From Argentina anserina (taxonomy: Eukaryota; Streptophyta; Magnoliopsida; Rosales; Rosaceae), in NCBI RefSeq assembly GCF_933775445.1, contig NC_065872.1, forward strand, positions 5,022,001-5,086,000: a DNA stretch of 64,000 nt, in the 5' to 3' direction. The notes beneath the pieces are model-generated. The model was not told where the DNA came from. It saw only the letters and a program-made list of their open reading frames with translations, and made no database searches. Positions 11,561 to 21,377 of this stretch are shown in pieces. The translations under genes and the position numbers were made by a program. Within the stretch, counting starts at the first letter, position 1; each line of letters opens with the position of its first letter.

Positions 11561-14337
11561 TCCGTCGATCGTTTGTGAAAAACTTTCTTCACGAAAGTCG
11601 TAGAGCTCGTCGATACGAGTGCATGGACATGTGACACGTTCAAATCAGACGTCGGAGGTGAAAGTTATTAACGTCGGAAGTTCGTTTCCGATTTTGGAAA
11701 CTAGTATAAATAGGAAAATTTAGGGATTAGGGTTTCCATTTCTGGAAACCATCACCTGCGCCTCCCTCGCGACTCTTTCTCCCCCCTCGCGACTCTCTCT
11801 CCCCGACCCTCTCCTTCCAAGCCGACGATCTCTCTCCACCCGCCTCCGTGCTTGACACCGCTGGTGTCACTGAGACCGCGCGACCACGACGCAGCGACCG
11901 GTGGTAGTGGCGACGCACCCCGAGCGGGGATCGAGAAGCGCCGACGGAGCTCGACCTCGGGTTCGTCGATTTCTACGTGGCCGGCATCGCAGGACCTCGG
12001 CGCCACCACCACGAGCTCGCCCTCCTCCTCCACGACACGAATCAACCCACGGGGAGACTCACCTCGAGCAGCGACGCCAGCGATCATCTCCCCTCGAACC
12101 CGAGCCCTCATGGCGATTTTTGGAACTCCTCCGATGAATCCGACAGTCCAAAACATTGATTGAGGTAAGGATTAACCTTGTGTGATTGTTGTGATGGATT
12201 GTTGATGATTTTTGGAGGATTTGGTTTGGATTTGTAGGGATCGGAGGATTATGAACACCGCCGCCTTAGGCGGCGCGTGTGGGAGTGTGGAGGGGTCTAG
12301 GGGCGGCGTGAGGCCGTGGGGAGGAAGAGGAGGAAGAAAAGGAGAGAAATGGGGTGGCGGTGGCGTGCTACGCGCCGGCCCTAGGCTCGGTGCGTGGGCC
12401 CCACGCGCGGTCGCCGGCGAGTGGCGCGTGTACCCCACGCGCCGCCACGTGCGGCGGCGCGTGAACAGTGTTCTCGAAGGGTAAATTTGTAATTTATTTT
12501 TACAGACGGTGAATTTAAAAATGTGATTTACGCACAGTAATTGTAAATTTTATTTACGTACGGTATATGTAAATATAAATTACTTTCAGTAAATGTAAAA
12601 ATTAATTTCGGAAGGGTAAATCAGTAATTAATATTTACTGAGACAGTATGTACTTTTGAATAGTATTTATACGTACAGAAATACATAAGCAGTATGTACT
12701 CGTACAAGAATATGTAATGAATAAGTATTTGTACAGTAATACATGAATAGTAAATACGTGAATAGTATACGGTGAATAGTAATCATTGAACAGTAATTCG
12801 TAAAATCAGAAATTGCTGAACAATGACAGATTATTACTGTTACGGCATTTAAAGGTTTACGAAACGTTTCTAAATTCTTTTCTTATCTTTTCAAGGTGAT
12901 CGATAAATCAAGGAAACGAATTTTCTTCGGAATTTGTGGAGTTACGCTCGAGTTGATAAGGTGAGTAAAATCTCACATATTTACGAATCTACCCTTGCGG
13001 TGAATTCAAGATTTTTGCAAGAGTTTTTATATATTGAAATGCGACATGTATATGATATAGTGGAATATATATGTTTGTATAAATGGTAAATAAGTACTTA
13101 TATATATTTTGCTATATTACATACTGTTATGAATTCATTGGAATTAGTCATTTCGATGACGAGAATTATATGACAAGCATGTGATTTAATTTGTACCATA
13201 TGAGTTGTGATTATTGTACGTGATTTTAATATGGTGTTTGTTAAATGTTTTATCTTCGGATGTGTTTATGAATTATGATATGTATATGATATAGTGGATT
13301 ATATATATTGTATGAATGGTAAATAAGTACATATATATATATAGTTTGCTATATAATGTACTGTTATGATTTTATTGTGATAATGTCATTTCGATGACAA
13401 GATTTTATCGAGCATGTGATATTGATTTGTACAATATGATGTGAGATTATTGTACTTGAGTTTTAACATGGGGATTGTTAAAATGTTGATTTGTCTTCGG
13501 ACTTGATTTTTGTACAATATGATGTGAGATTATTGTACGTGTTTGGCAAGTCGGAACCTAGCCTTTGGCCAGGCGAAAGTTACGATACAGTTAGAGCTCT
13601 AGTCTGTCTGCCGGAGTACTGCATGTGAGGTAACGGGTGGTTATCTGCTCATGAGTACTCATATTGTTTTGATATTGGGTAGCGGGTGGTTGCCCAATGT
13701 CTGCGGTGTACTACGTGAGGGGTAACAGATGTGTACCAGCGTTCATTTGTACCTGTATTATAAATGTATTTGGGTAACCAGAAGGGTTCCCGATTTCTCA
13801 TGAGCATTTTATTTTCATATGTTTTTGGGACAACCAGATGGGCCGTCCATTAACTAATGAGTGCATTTATATTTGTTGATTTGTGGAATTTCGTATATTT
13901 GATATGCGAGTTATATTTCATTTTACTCATACGAGCTATAAGCTTACCGGGTTTGTGTTTACAATCCTGGTGCACCAATTCGATGGTGTAGGGGATAATT
14001 CTGCAGGTGTTGATTAGTGGAGATTGAGTGACGATTCCGGAGACTCGAAGTCGTTCGTATCTTGCTTGTGGTGAGGTTTCTAGCGTAGATTTGTGTGTGA
14101 GAATTGGTGTGGATTTATTTGTGAGTTTTGTGAGTGATTGTGAGGATTATTACATTTCCATCTTATGTAATGTTGAATTATAAATTTGGGTTGTAATAAT
14201 TGGTTTTCTGAGTTGTATTGAGAACTCAGTAATGATCCGATGTGCATTTAAAACGATTTCGAATATTGAGATTTGTTTTAGTGTTTCTCGACTTTGAAAT
14301 TTTGAGTTTTTAAGCTTGAAATTTTAGGGTCGTTACA
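11281..14337 (+). mobile_element. Solo LTR, copy 2 of the same family
   Basis: It starts TGTAATAACCCG and ends AGGGTCGTTACA, flanked by the 5-bp duplication GTACT (11276-11280 and 14338-14342). It aligns with copy 1 along most of its length, for example the TATA-like stretch near 11705, the GGCGGCGCGTGTGGG block near 12270 and the AAGCTTACCGGGTTTGTG block near 13943. It is inserted in the foldback element, so it is younger than that element. The 5' end has been locally duplicated together with flanking DNA (see 11271-11560). The ORFs at 11752-12484 are GC-rich LTR sequence. Confidence 0.82.
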
Positions 14338-14901
14338 GTACTCAAATCCAATTAGAAACTTCATTTTTATTATGATGCTCTACAAACATATTTTGATTAT
14401 TTTCTATAATGCTAAGACAAAAAAGACTTCTACTATCATATCCATACTTTGATGCAAAAATAGTTTCAAATTATTTATTTCCAACTTGATGTTAAGCAAT
14501 TGTCATTAATTCTCCTCTTGTTTACAATTAATTTGATAATTTTTGTTGATTACAATTATATATATTTGATAACACATATGATGAATTAAATTTAAAAACA
14601 AGAAAAACCAAAAGAGAAAATAAAAAGGCATAAGAAAAGAAAGAAAAAAAATCTGATTTGAATTGGGGGTATTCTAGGCATTTTAACGGCTTAACGGCAT
14701 TTTTTGACGGTAAACTAGAATTGACTAAACTGTTAAAAAAAGAAGGAAAAAACTGTTAAAAAATAAGAGTTAAAGAATATACAGATTTAATTTGAAAGTA
14801 GAAGGACAAAATTATTAAAAAATAAGAGTTAAAGGATATACAAATTAAATTTGAAAGTAGAAGGACAAAACTGTTTTTACACTTATAGTATAGGGTGTCA
14901 C

Positions 14902-15250
14902 AATTATTTAATCATTCATGCAATTACAAGGAATTTTGTGCTTTCAACTTGTTTGTTGTATCAAAAAATAGTTTTGGTACTGTTAAAATCCACCAGGGAT
15001 ATTTTCGATCACGTCATTTTCCTATCTATAAGCAAGTCATCAAATAAAATCTGCCAGTAGCTCACTATTTTTTTTCTTGTGTTAAAACTTAAAAAGATCA
15101 AAGGGTTACACGTAAAACTACCATTTGTAATGACTCGAACCGTGCCCATAACCTAATATCATATTTTTTAGATAACGGTGCTCTTACCACTTCTGAATGA
15201 TAGCCAAATAGCTCACTGGTTATAAGCTGTGTTTAGGTGAAGGGTCCAGT
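14902..15250. other. Short spacer, nothing recognised
   Basis: AT-rich sequence between the foldback element and the next inverted-repeat element. No ORF with recognisable content is seen. Confidence 0.4.
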
Positions 15251-16428
15251 TCAATGGACACATTATTATACACAAATTTTTACACTTTTTTTTTTAACCC
15301 TTAGAGATTTAATTGTATTCAATGGTCTTGATCAACTTTCCTCATGATGTGGAAATGATATGGAATTAATTTTTTATTAAATTATAAAAATATTAAATTA
15401 AATATTTTAAAACATAATCAAAATAAAAATTTCAATAACAAGAACAAAATTTGTGTTCTTGTGAAAACGGAAAATAAAGACAAGGGGAAGATTTGTATTT
15501 GGGTGCAATAAAAAAGCAAATTTAATCAAGTGATGAAGAAGAATGTCCATTAATTAATTAAAGAACTAGGGCTTGAAACTCTCAGTTTGGGGCTAAATTA
15601 GTTAGGTTCATGTTTGATGGGGTTTAACCCAGAAAACTTGTTCGCATTTGATTGTGTTATGAGAGCTAAAATCATAGAACAAATTCTTACCTCTGACTAG
15701 AAGTAATTAATCTATCACAAAACAAATAATGTTACACCTTCGTTCTATGACTTGTATCTAGTACAAATCAAGTTTTTGGGCTTGAAGTTGCAATACTATC
15801 AATTGATTAAGTTTCCATTAATTAATTGATAGTATTGCAATAAAAAAGCAAATTTAATCAAGTGATGAAGAAGAATGTCCATTAATTAATTAAAGAACTA
15901 GGGCTTGAAACTCTCAGTTTGGGGCTAAATTAGTTATGTTCATGTTTGATGGGGTTTAACCCAGAAAACTTGTTCGCATTTGATTGTGTTATGAGAGCTA
16001 AAATCATAGAACAAATTCTTACCTCTGACTAGAAGTAATTAATCTATCACAAAACAAATAATGTTACACCTTCGTTCTATGACTTGTATCTAGTACAAAT
16101 CAAGTTTTTGGGCTTGAAGTTGCAATACTATCAATTGATTAAGTTTCCATGCCGCTAGGCGCTAGCACGTTTTCTTGAGAATCTCATAATTAATAGCTAA
16201 TTAGGGTTTAGTTGTTCTCCTCTTTTCTTGAAGAAGACATTGTAGCATCAAGTTCCGCGTTCTTTTTGAAGTTTTAACTTTTCTGATTTTTATTTTCATT
16301 GGGTTTAACATATTAAGTGCATGTCATTTCCACATCATGGGAAAAGTTAATCATAACCATTGAATACAATTAAATCTAAGGGTTAAAGAGAAGTGTAAAA
16401 AATTGTGTAAAATAATGTGTCCCTTAAA
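15251..16428. mobile_element. Inverted-repeat element without transposase
   Basis: The left region GGACACATTATTATACAC with TTAACCCTTAGAGATTTAA and ATGTGGAAATGA is mirrored on the right by GTGTAAAATAATGTGTCC, TTAAATCTAAGGGTTAA and CATTTCCACAT. The terminal inverted repeats are about 110 bp. The interior is non-coding and includes a 332-bp tandem duplication. Superfamily cannot be told from what is visible; boundaries are accurate to a few bases only. Confidence 0.68.
15505..16150. repeat. 332-bp tandem duplication
   Basis: Unit 1 (15505-15836) and unit 2 (from 15837) both start GCAATAAAAAAGCAAATTT and stay nearly identical to AAGTTTCCAT; one visible change is TTAGGTTCATG against TTATGTTCATG. 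Unit 1 ends with an inverted motif (ACTATCAATTGATTAA with TTAATTAATTGATAGT) that could have formed a hairpin at the duplication point. The very low divergence suggests a recent event. Confidence 0.85.
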
Positions 16429-16728
16429 CCGAATCTTTAGATGAATAAAAAGATGGTGCTATTAACACGCTCATTATAGCTATTAACACACAGTAACATA
16501 CACCAAATGACCAAATGTTAATTCTCTTTCAGATTGGGCCATGTAGTTGGGTCTTCCTAGGTTGCGTATGGGTTGAAGCCTCTGGACCTTTCGGCCTCAT
16601 CATTATGACCTTTTTTGTCAACAGTCAACCTCTTAAATTTCCCTTCACAATCTTAAATTCCTTTACGATCTTAAATTCCGCAGCTTCTTCTTGACCGGCT
16701 CACTCTTGGCCAATTGGCAAAGTCTACA

Positions 16729-17943
16729 ATGGCCACCGTGAACTGGTCCGATCTTCCCGAGGAGCTCTGGCCCATCGTCGGAAAATTCCTCCACAACCGC
16801 ATCGACATCCTCCGATTCCGCAGCGTCTGCTCCACATGGCGCTCCTCCCGCCCTCCTTTCCAGCGACCCCCACCTCCTCCGCCTCTTCCCCTCAGGTTTT
16901 CTCCCGGCGCCGCCAACCCCAAAAACCAAGCTCTCGTTTTCCAGAGCACAATCTACCGCATGGAGCCGATCGCCGACAACAACCGGGACGGTTCTTCTCG
17001 GTCGGAGCCGTGGCTGATGAAGCTGGAGGAGGATCTCAGTTCCGGCAAAATGCGGCTACTTCATCCGGTGACCTGCTCCCCGCTCCGGCCACTGAAATTG
17101 TCCTCCGGTAGCGCACCAAAGATGTTTAGTTTGTTGGAGTTTCGAGTTGTGGAGTTGCAAAAATCTTACGTGCTCAAGTTTGGGAAGAACAATGTTAGAG
17201 TGAAGTCTATAAGCAGATTGGTGGTAGTGCCTTGTGAGGTTTTGGAATTTAGCGATGTTTTCGCGATTTTTATGATATATGATGGAGGGAAGATAGGGTT
17301 TGTGAGATTTGGGGACAAGAAATTGACTCGTGTGGATGAGCAAAATGATCACTATGATGATATTATTGTTTATAAGGGTCAGTGTTATGTTGTTGATAAA
17401 TGGGGCACGATTTCGTGGATTAGTTCTGGTCTCCAGGTGATTCAGTTGCAGATGATTCAGTTTTCGCCTCCGCTGTGTGGGTTTGGGGAGAGGAAGTATT
17501 TGGTGGAGTCTGGCGGTGATCTTTATGTGGTTGATCAGTTTTTGGAAAAACTGACTCAAGGTGACAATAGCGTATCACCCCAGAATCCGAATCAGGATAA
17601 TGAGTTGCTTCTTTGGCACCATGGTCGTATTCAGCAATATGGAGAGGCAATTGGTTTTAAAGTTTATAAGCTGGATCAAGAATGGGGTAGATGGGTCGAT
17701 GTGAAGGACTTGGGAGATGACATCTTTATTCTGAGTAGTGATGGATCGTTCTCCGTGTCCGCCAGAGAGTTTGGTGGAGTGAAGGGGAATTGCATTTTCT
17801 TTACTGAAGGTGCCTTAACTACTGGAAGGGTCTTCTACAGCCGTGTGTTCAATTTAGAAGATGGTAGGATTAGCAGCCTAGCATCGTCGCGCCCTCACAC
17901 TCACATGGTCCAACCACCTTCAAGTTGGCTCAGCCATGATTGA
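16729..17943 (+). CDS. F-box protein with DUF295 domain (SKIP23-like), gene 1
   Basis: Intronless ORF of 404 residues from ATG 16729; the frame is open slightly upstream, but this is its first ATG and the F-box begins straight after it. The F-box is at residues 4-40 (WSDLPEELWPIVGKFL, then ILRFRSVCSTWRS), the surface that binds SKP1/ASK in SCF ubiquitin ligases. The DUF295 part shows CYVVDKWGTISW (about 220), VVDQF, FKVYKLDQEWGRW (about 310) and DIFILSSDGSFSVSAREFGG with GNCIFF (about 328-360). DUF295 F-box proteins are a fast-birth plant family; their targets are mostly unknown, so substrate recognition by the C-terminal half is inference. All key blocks are present, with no frame breaks. 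Genes 2 and 3 and two fragments in this window are paralogues. Confidence 0.93.
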   Translation: MATVNWSDLPEELWPIVGKFLHNRIDILRFRSVCSTWRSSRPPFQRPPPPPPLPLRFSPGAANPKNQALVFQSTIYRMEPIADNNRDGSSRSEPWLMKLEEDLSSGKMRLLHPVTCSPLRPLKLSSGSAPKMFSLLEFRVVELQKSYVLKFGKNNVRVKSISRLVVVPCEVLEFSDVFAIFMIYDGGKIGFVRFGDKKLTRVDEQNDHYDDIIVYKGQCYVVDKWGTISWISSGLQVIQLQMIQFSPPLCGFGERKYLVESGGDLYVVDQFLEKLTQGDNSVSPQNPNQDNELLLWHHGRIQQYGEAIGFKVYKLDQEWGRWVDVKDLGDDIFILSSDGSFSVSAREFGGVKGNCIFFTEGALTTGRVFYSRVFNLEDGRISSLASSRPHTHMVQPPSSWLSHD

Positions 17944-19316
17944 AGTTTGTCTGCATGTTCTGAATGTGAGTGTGAAATATTGTCCTGTTAATTCCGTAGA
18001 GTTTTAATGATTATTTACTTGGTCTTGAAATGTTTGCCCCTAATGTACATTATCTATCGAATACGTCTCTGAACAACCTTAGTATTCTAGACGGATTACA
18101 TTCTCTTGACTTGCGCATGTAGTAGTAGTACATTGCAGGATCTAAGTTAAGAACCTTAATACTTCTGAACTTGTAAGTAGATTGTGTTTGTTGGACTGGA
18201 CTAACATTCACTGTTAAATTCTTCCCTTTCTTCCTTCCGAACCAAGGTATTTTGCTGTTGTGTATTATTCCAAACTTTTCATTTCAATAAAAAGAACGAT
18301 TTCTTTTGGTATTTATTCTATCTTAACGTGATTCCAGGGAAGATGGTTACAGGTTAAGACCATTTGATTTGCATTTCTTGGAGATGGTGGACTATCCAAT
18401 CCTCATGAAGAATGACCTGGTACCAGTTCTTCTGTAAACTAGTATAAAATATTATGCTAGTTAATTGTTCCAGTGTTTGCGAGTGTGGTTAATTAATGTT
18501 AGAACTCTACAGTTGTGTAAACTAGCTTAAAATATTACGGTAGTTAATGTTAGGATATATACATACAGATTATGAGTGTAGTTTGTTGATGAACTTAATG
18601 TTAGGAACCATACATACAGATTATATAAGATGGTGTGTCTTTAATGAACTTGTACGTAAATTACACGAGTAATATCATTTACTTTGATGATAATTTGTGA
18701 GCTTCTTATAATGGCCTCTTTGGATCATTTCAAACCTTCATAATGATCGAGTAGCAGGTCTTGACTCGCTGAAACTGACAGCATGTTCAAACTTGATATC
18801 AATATTTTGCAAGATACAGATTTCTACTCTTTTTGGGAAGATCTCTACTTCGCATATCGGTTTAGCGGCTTTTGAGATAACTTTTTGTGCGGGGGTAAGT
18901 TTATGCAGTAAATGAATAGAAACCGGTCCTTTCTTTTCTCTGCCTCTAAGCTTGCTTGAATGAAAGTAGTTGAAGACTTGTTGCAAGGCACACACTCATG
19001 TTGTTCAAATCACACGAGGGTTGATCTAAATTACACAAAAGTTTATACTTCAAGGAGATTGTGGTGGTCTACAAACATCTATATAGTGAACGCATTATAC
19101 TTCGACAGAGTTTTAACGAGGCAACAATAAACGTGTTGTTCATTTAAAGGAAAGTATTATAATCTGTGTTATTATTCACGCTGTATGGGAATAGACTGGG
19201 TAAGATACAGGGATAAAATTTGGTTTGGAAGGGAGTGAGGCCGAGCCTCCTAGTTGGGTTCTAGGCGTGAGGCCGAGCCTCCCAACTAGGCTGCGTTTCA
19301 AATCCTTTTAAAACAA
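17944..19316. other. 3' flank of F-box gene 1, no gene seen
   Basis: AT-rich DNA. AATAAAA near 18286 could serve as a poly-A signal. A small inverted pair around GAGGCCGAGCCTCC lies at about 19236-19290. Two diverged copies of a motif with ACTAGTATAAAATATTA (about 18438) and ACTAGCTTAAAATATTA (about 18521) suggest a small local duplication. Confidence 0.45.
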
Positions 19317-19502
19317 TAAACAAATATGGGGAGTGATTAGCAGAGTGATCACAAATCCTCCATTGCCGTGTGGTTTCGGTGAGTTGAAGCATTTGGTGGA
19401 GTCTTGTGGTGATCGAGGGTGAGTGTTCATTAGGGCAGGGTGGACGAGTTCATATCCGGGGATGCAATTGATTTAGAATGTGGAAAACTTGGAGAGCCTA
19501 TT
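19317..19502 (+). pseudogene. DUF295 F-box pseudogene, middle part (fragment A)
   Basis: Reads KYGGVISRVITNPPLPCGFG and ELKHLVESCGD, matching KWGTISW...PPLCGFGERKYLVESGGD of gene 1. A frame slip follows, and then GGRVHIRGDAIDLECGKLGE matches gene 1 HGRIQQYGEAIGFKVYKLDQ. The similarity stops at 19502, exactly where the GC-rich motif of the 20-kb span begins. Fragment B at 39530 takes up the same protein a few residues later. The N-terminal F-box half is absent upstream. Confidence 0.75.
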
Positions 19503-19529
19503 CCATATACGGGCCGCCCATATACACGG

Positions 19530-21377
19530 TTCAAAAAATCTGACGTGTCCGTTGAAATTGAGCCAAACGGAAGAAAGTCTTCCGTTAGTGGATAGTTACG
19601 CCTATGATTATTATTTTGTTACATGCATGGAATAAGCTCTCATTTAGCTCTCTCCTCCATCAAGTCTGCAACTATTGAATCCCGATCCAGAATGGAACTC
19701 ATCCACAATCGATGTCGAAGGCAGTAAGTCCACAGAAATGGCGCTGCAAGAATCTTACCCAGTTTGTTGAAATTATAAGATATCGGAGAGCTTGAAATGT
19801 ACGAATTAGTCCTAAAAATGGATGTTGGATTGTAGTTTTGATTGGCCAGTGTGTCTCTACGGGTCAAACTGGGTTAATTTTGCTTTTACCAAGTGGAGAT
19901 AAATCTGAGGAATCCCCCGACACCCAAACTCCCATCAACCCAAATTTCTTCCCTCTACCAAGCCTATGAGATTTTGGCGAAAGGGCGTTCGCTCCCTTTG
20001 GCGAGATGATCGAACCAGGGTGGTGGTGGCGTGGAGGCGACATGCACTTCTTTGGCCGTGCTCCCTATCGAGGACGCCGTATTCGTAACCGGAAGAGCTG
20101 GGAATCTCGGCTAGGATGAGGAATAAGTTGAGGTAGGGATTGGCGGAGGGTGGTGTCAGTGGTTATGCCGGTACCATGGTGGCGAAGATGATGTTGGATG
20201 ATTAGTTCCAACAAAAAGGCGATGGCTGCGGTTGCGGGAGGAAGAGTGGGGAAGGGTTTGTGGGTACATGGTGGGGTGAGGTCTGGATCCTTTGGCTTAA
20301 GGTTGGTGCTTGTTTCTATAATATGATGGATTCATGTTTGTTAGCAATCGGAATTTGGCTTTCTGAATATCTTTATTAGACTTATTTGCTTATTGATATG
20401 GGTTTGCTTGCCTTTTTTCAGCTTTAGAATTGATAATGTGATGATTGATGATAATATAGCAATTGCAATCGGGATCGCGTTTGTTTTTTGTATCATATGT
20501 TTGTTCGATTCATGTTAAATACCGACTGTGGGCTCTAGTGTTGATTATGCCATAGATTTGTGTTAGAGAAACATTAAATTGGGAAGAACAATTTTGTAAA
20601 ACATGTTGTAAGCCAGAAACATGTTTTCTGGAACATGTTATAAGACTCGTGCTGAATGATTTGGGAAGTTGGTGGATTGATGTCGTATTGCATTTAAGTT
20701 GGAAAGAAACGTGTCTTGCCTTGAATCATTTGATACAATTGCAGATTTAGATAAATATTTTTCAAAGACAGCCCAAAAAAATCCAGACTTTACAAACTGA
20801 AAGAGCAAAACAAAGTGAGACAGTTTTGTCTTTGAAATGTGGGTATTGAGCAAAAGCTCCTCCTTTTTCTTCATCCATGATTCACTCAACCTTCATTGAA
20901 GCAGACAAAACTTATTGGAAAAGCTTTTTAGCAGGGACAAATTTGGTCTTTGAATCAATCAGGTACATGGGTTTTAATTTCTTGCTATTGGGTTTGATCT
21001 GCTGCAATTGATTCTGGGTTTATCTGATTTTGATTTTTTGGATATTGTGTCAGATTAGGGTTTAACTTCATGTCTTTGTGTTTGTGCATTGTGTCTGAGA
21101 TCCCTGAATATAAAGTTGAAGGTCAGTTATTGCAGTTAAAGATTCAACTGGTTTATGACTATTATTTGGTCAAGAAAATTTCTATCAATCCAAGTGAAAA
21201 GAAAGAATAGTAAAGAATTTAATTTTTAATAGAAGTTATATGCGTTTATAGTGCTCTTAATGTAAAAACAGTGATTTGACTACCAAAGGCACTATTTCTT
21301 GTGGTCCATTTGCTCTGATATTTTGTTTTTTATTCCTATAGGATAATGGATTCTTATCACTAGTTTAATTTGTTTCT
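19530..21377. other. Left interior of the 20-kb span, no gene recognised
   Basis: A short hairpin (GAAGAAAGTCTTCC) lies at about 19569. The stretch 19960-20280 is more GC-rich and resembles a leader or first exon, but I recognise no protein in it. 20300-21370 is T-rich and intron-like. It could be the 5' side of the captured CLASP locus, but nothing proves it. Confidence 0.4.

Larger units (their letters stand above)
10936..14901. mobile_element. Long-inverted-repeat (foldback) element, split by a solo LTR
   Basis: The left end GTGACACGCTATACTTTAGG is mirrored at the right end by GTATAGGGTGTCAC, and the complementarity continues inward for more than 250 bp. Matching inner landmarks include ACAGTTTTGTCCTTCTACTT on the left and AAGTAGAAGGACAAAACTGT on the right, and the left AATCAACACAAATTATC against the right GATAATTTTTGTTGATT. 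Without the nested LTR (11281-14337) the element is about 0.9 kb. The right arm carries a roughly 66-bp tandem duplication (about 14752-14878). No transposase is seen. No clean target duplication was found at the outer ends. Confidence 0.72.

Noticed and set aside
11752..12484. Several overlapping GC-rich ORFs on both strands (and 860-1477)
   Set aside because: They lie inside the two solo LTRs, overlap in several frames, and have Arg/Pro-rich low-complexity composition; no family motif.
10936..14901. Autonomous MULE reading of the foldback element
   Set aside because: No transposase remains, and no 9-bp duplication could be found at the ends.
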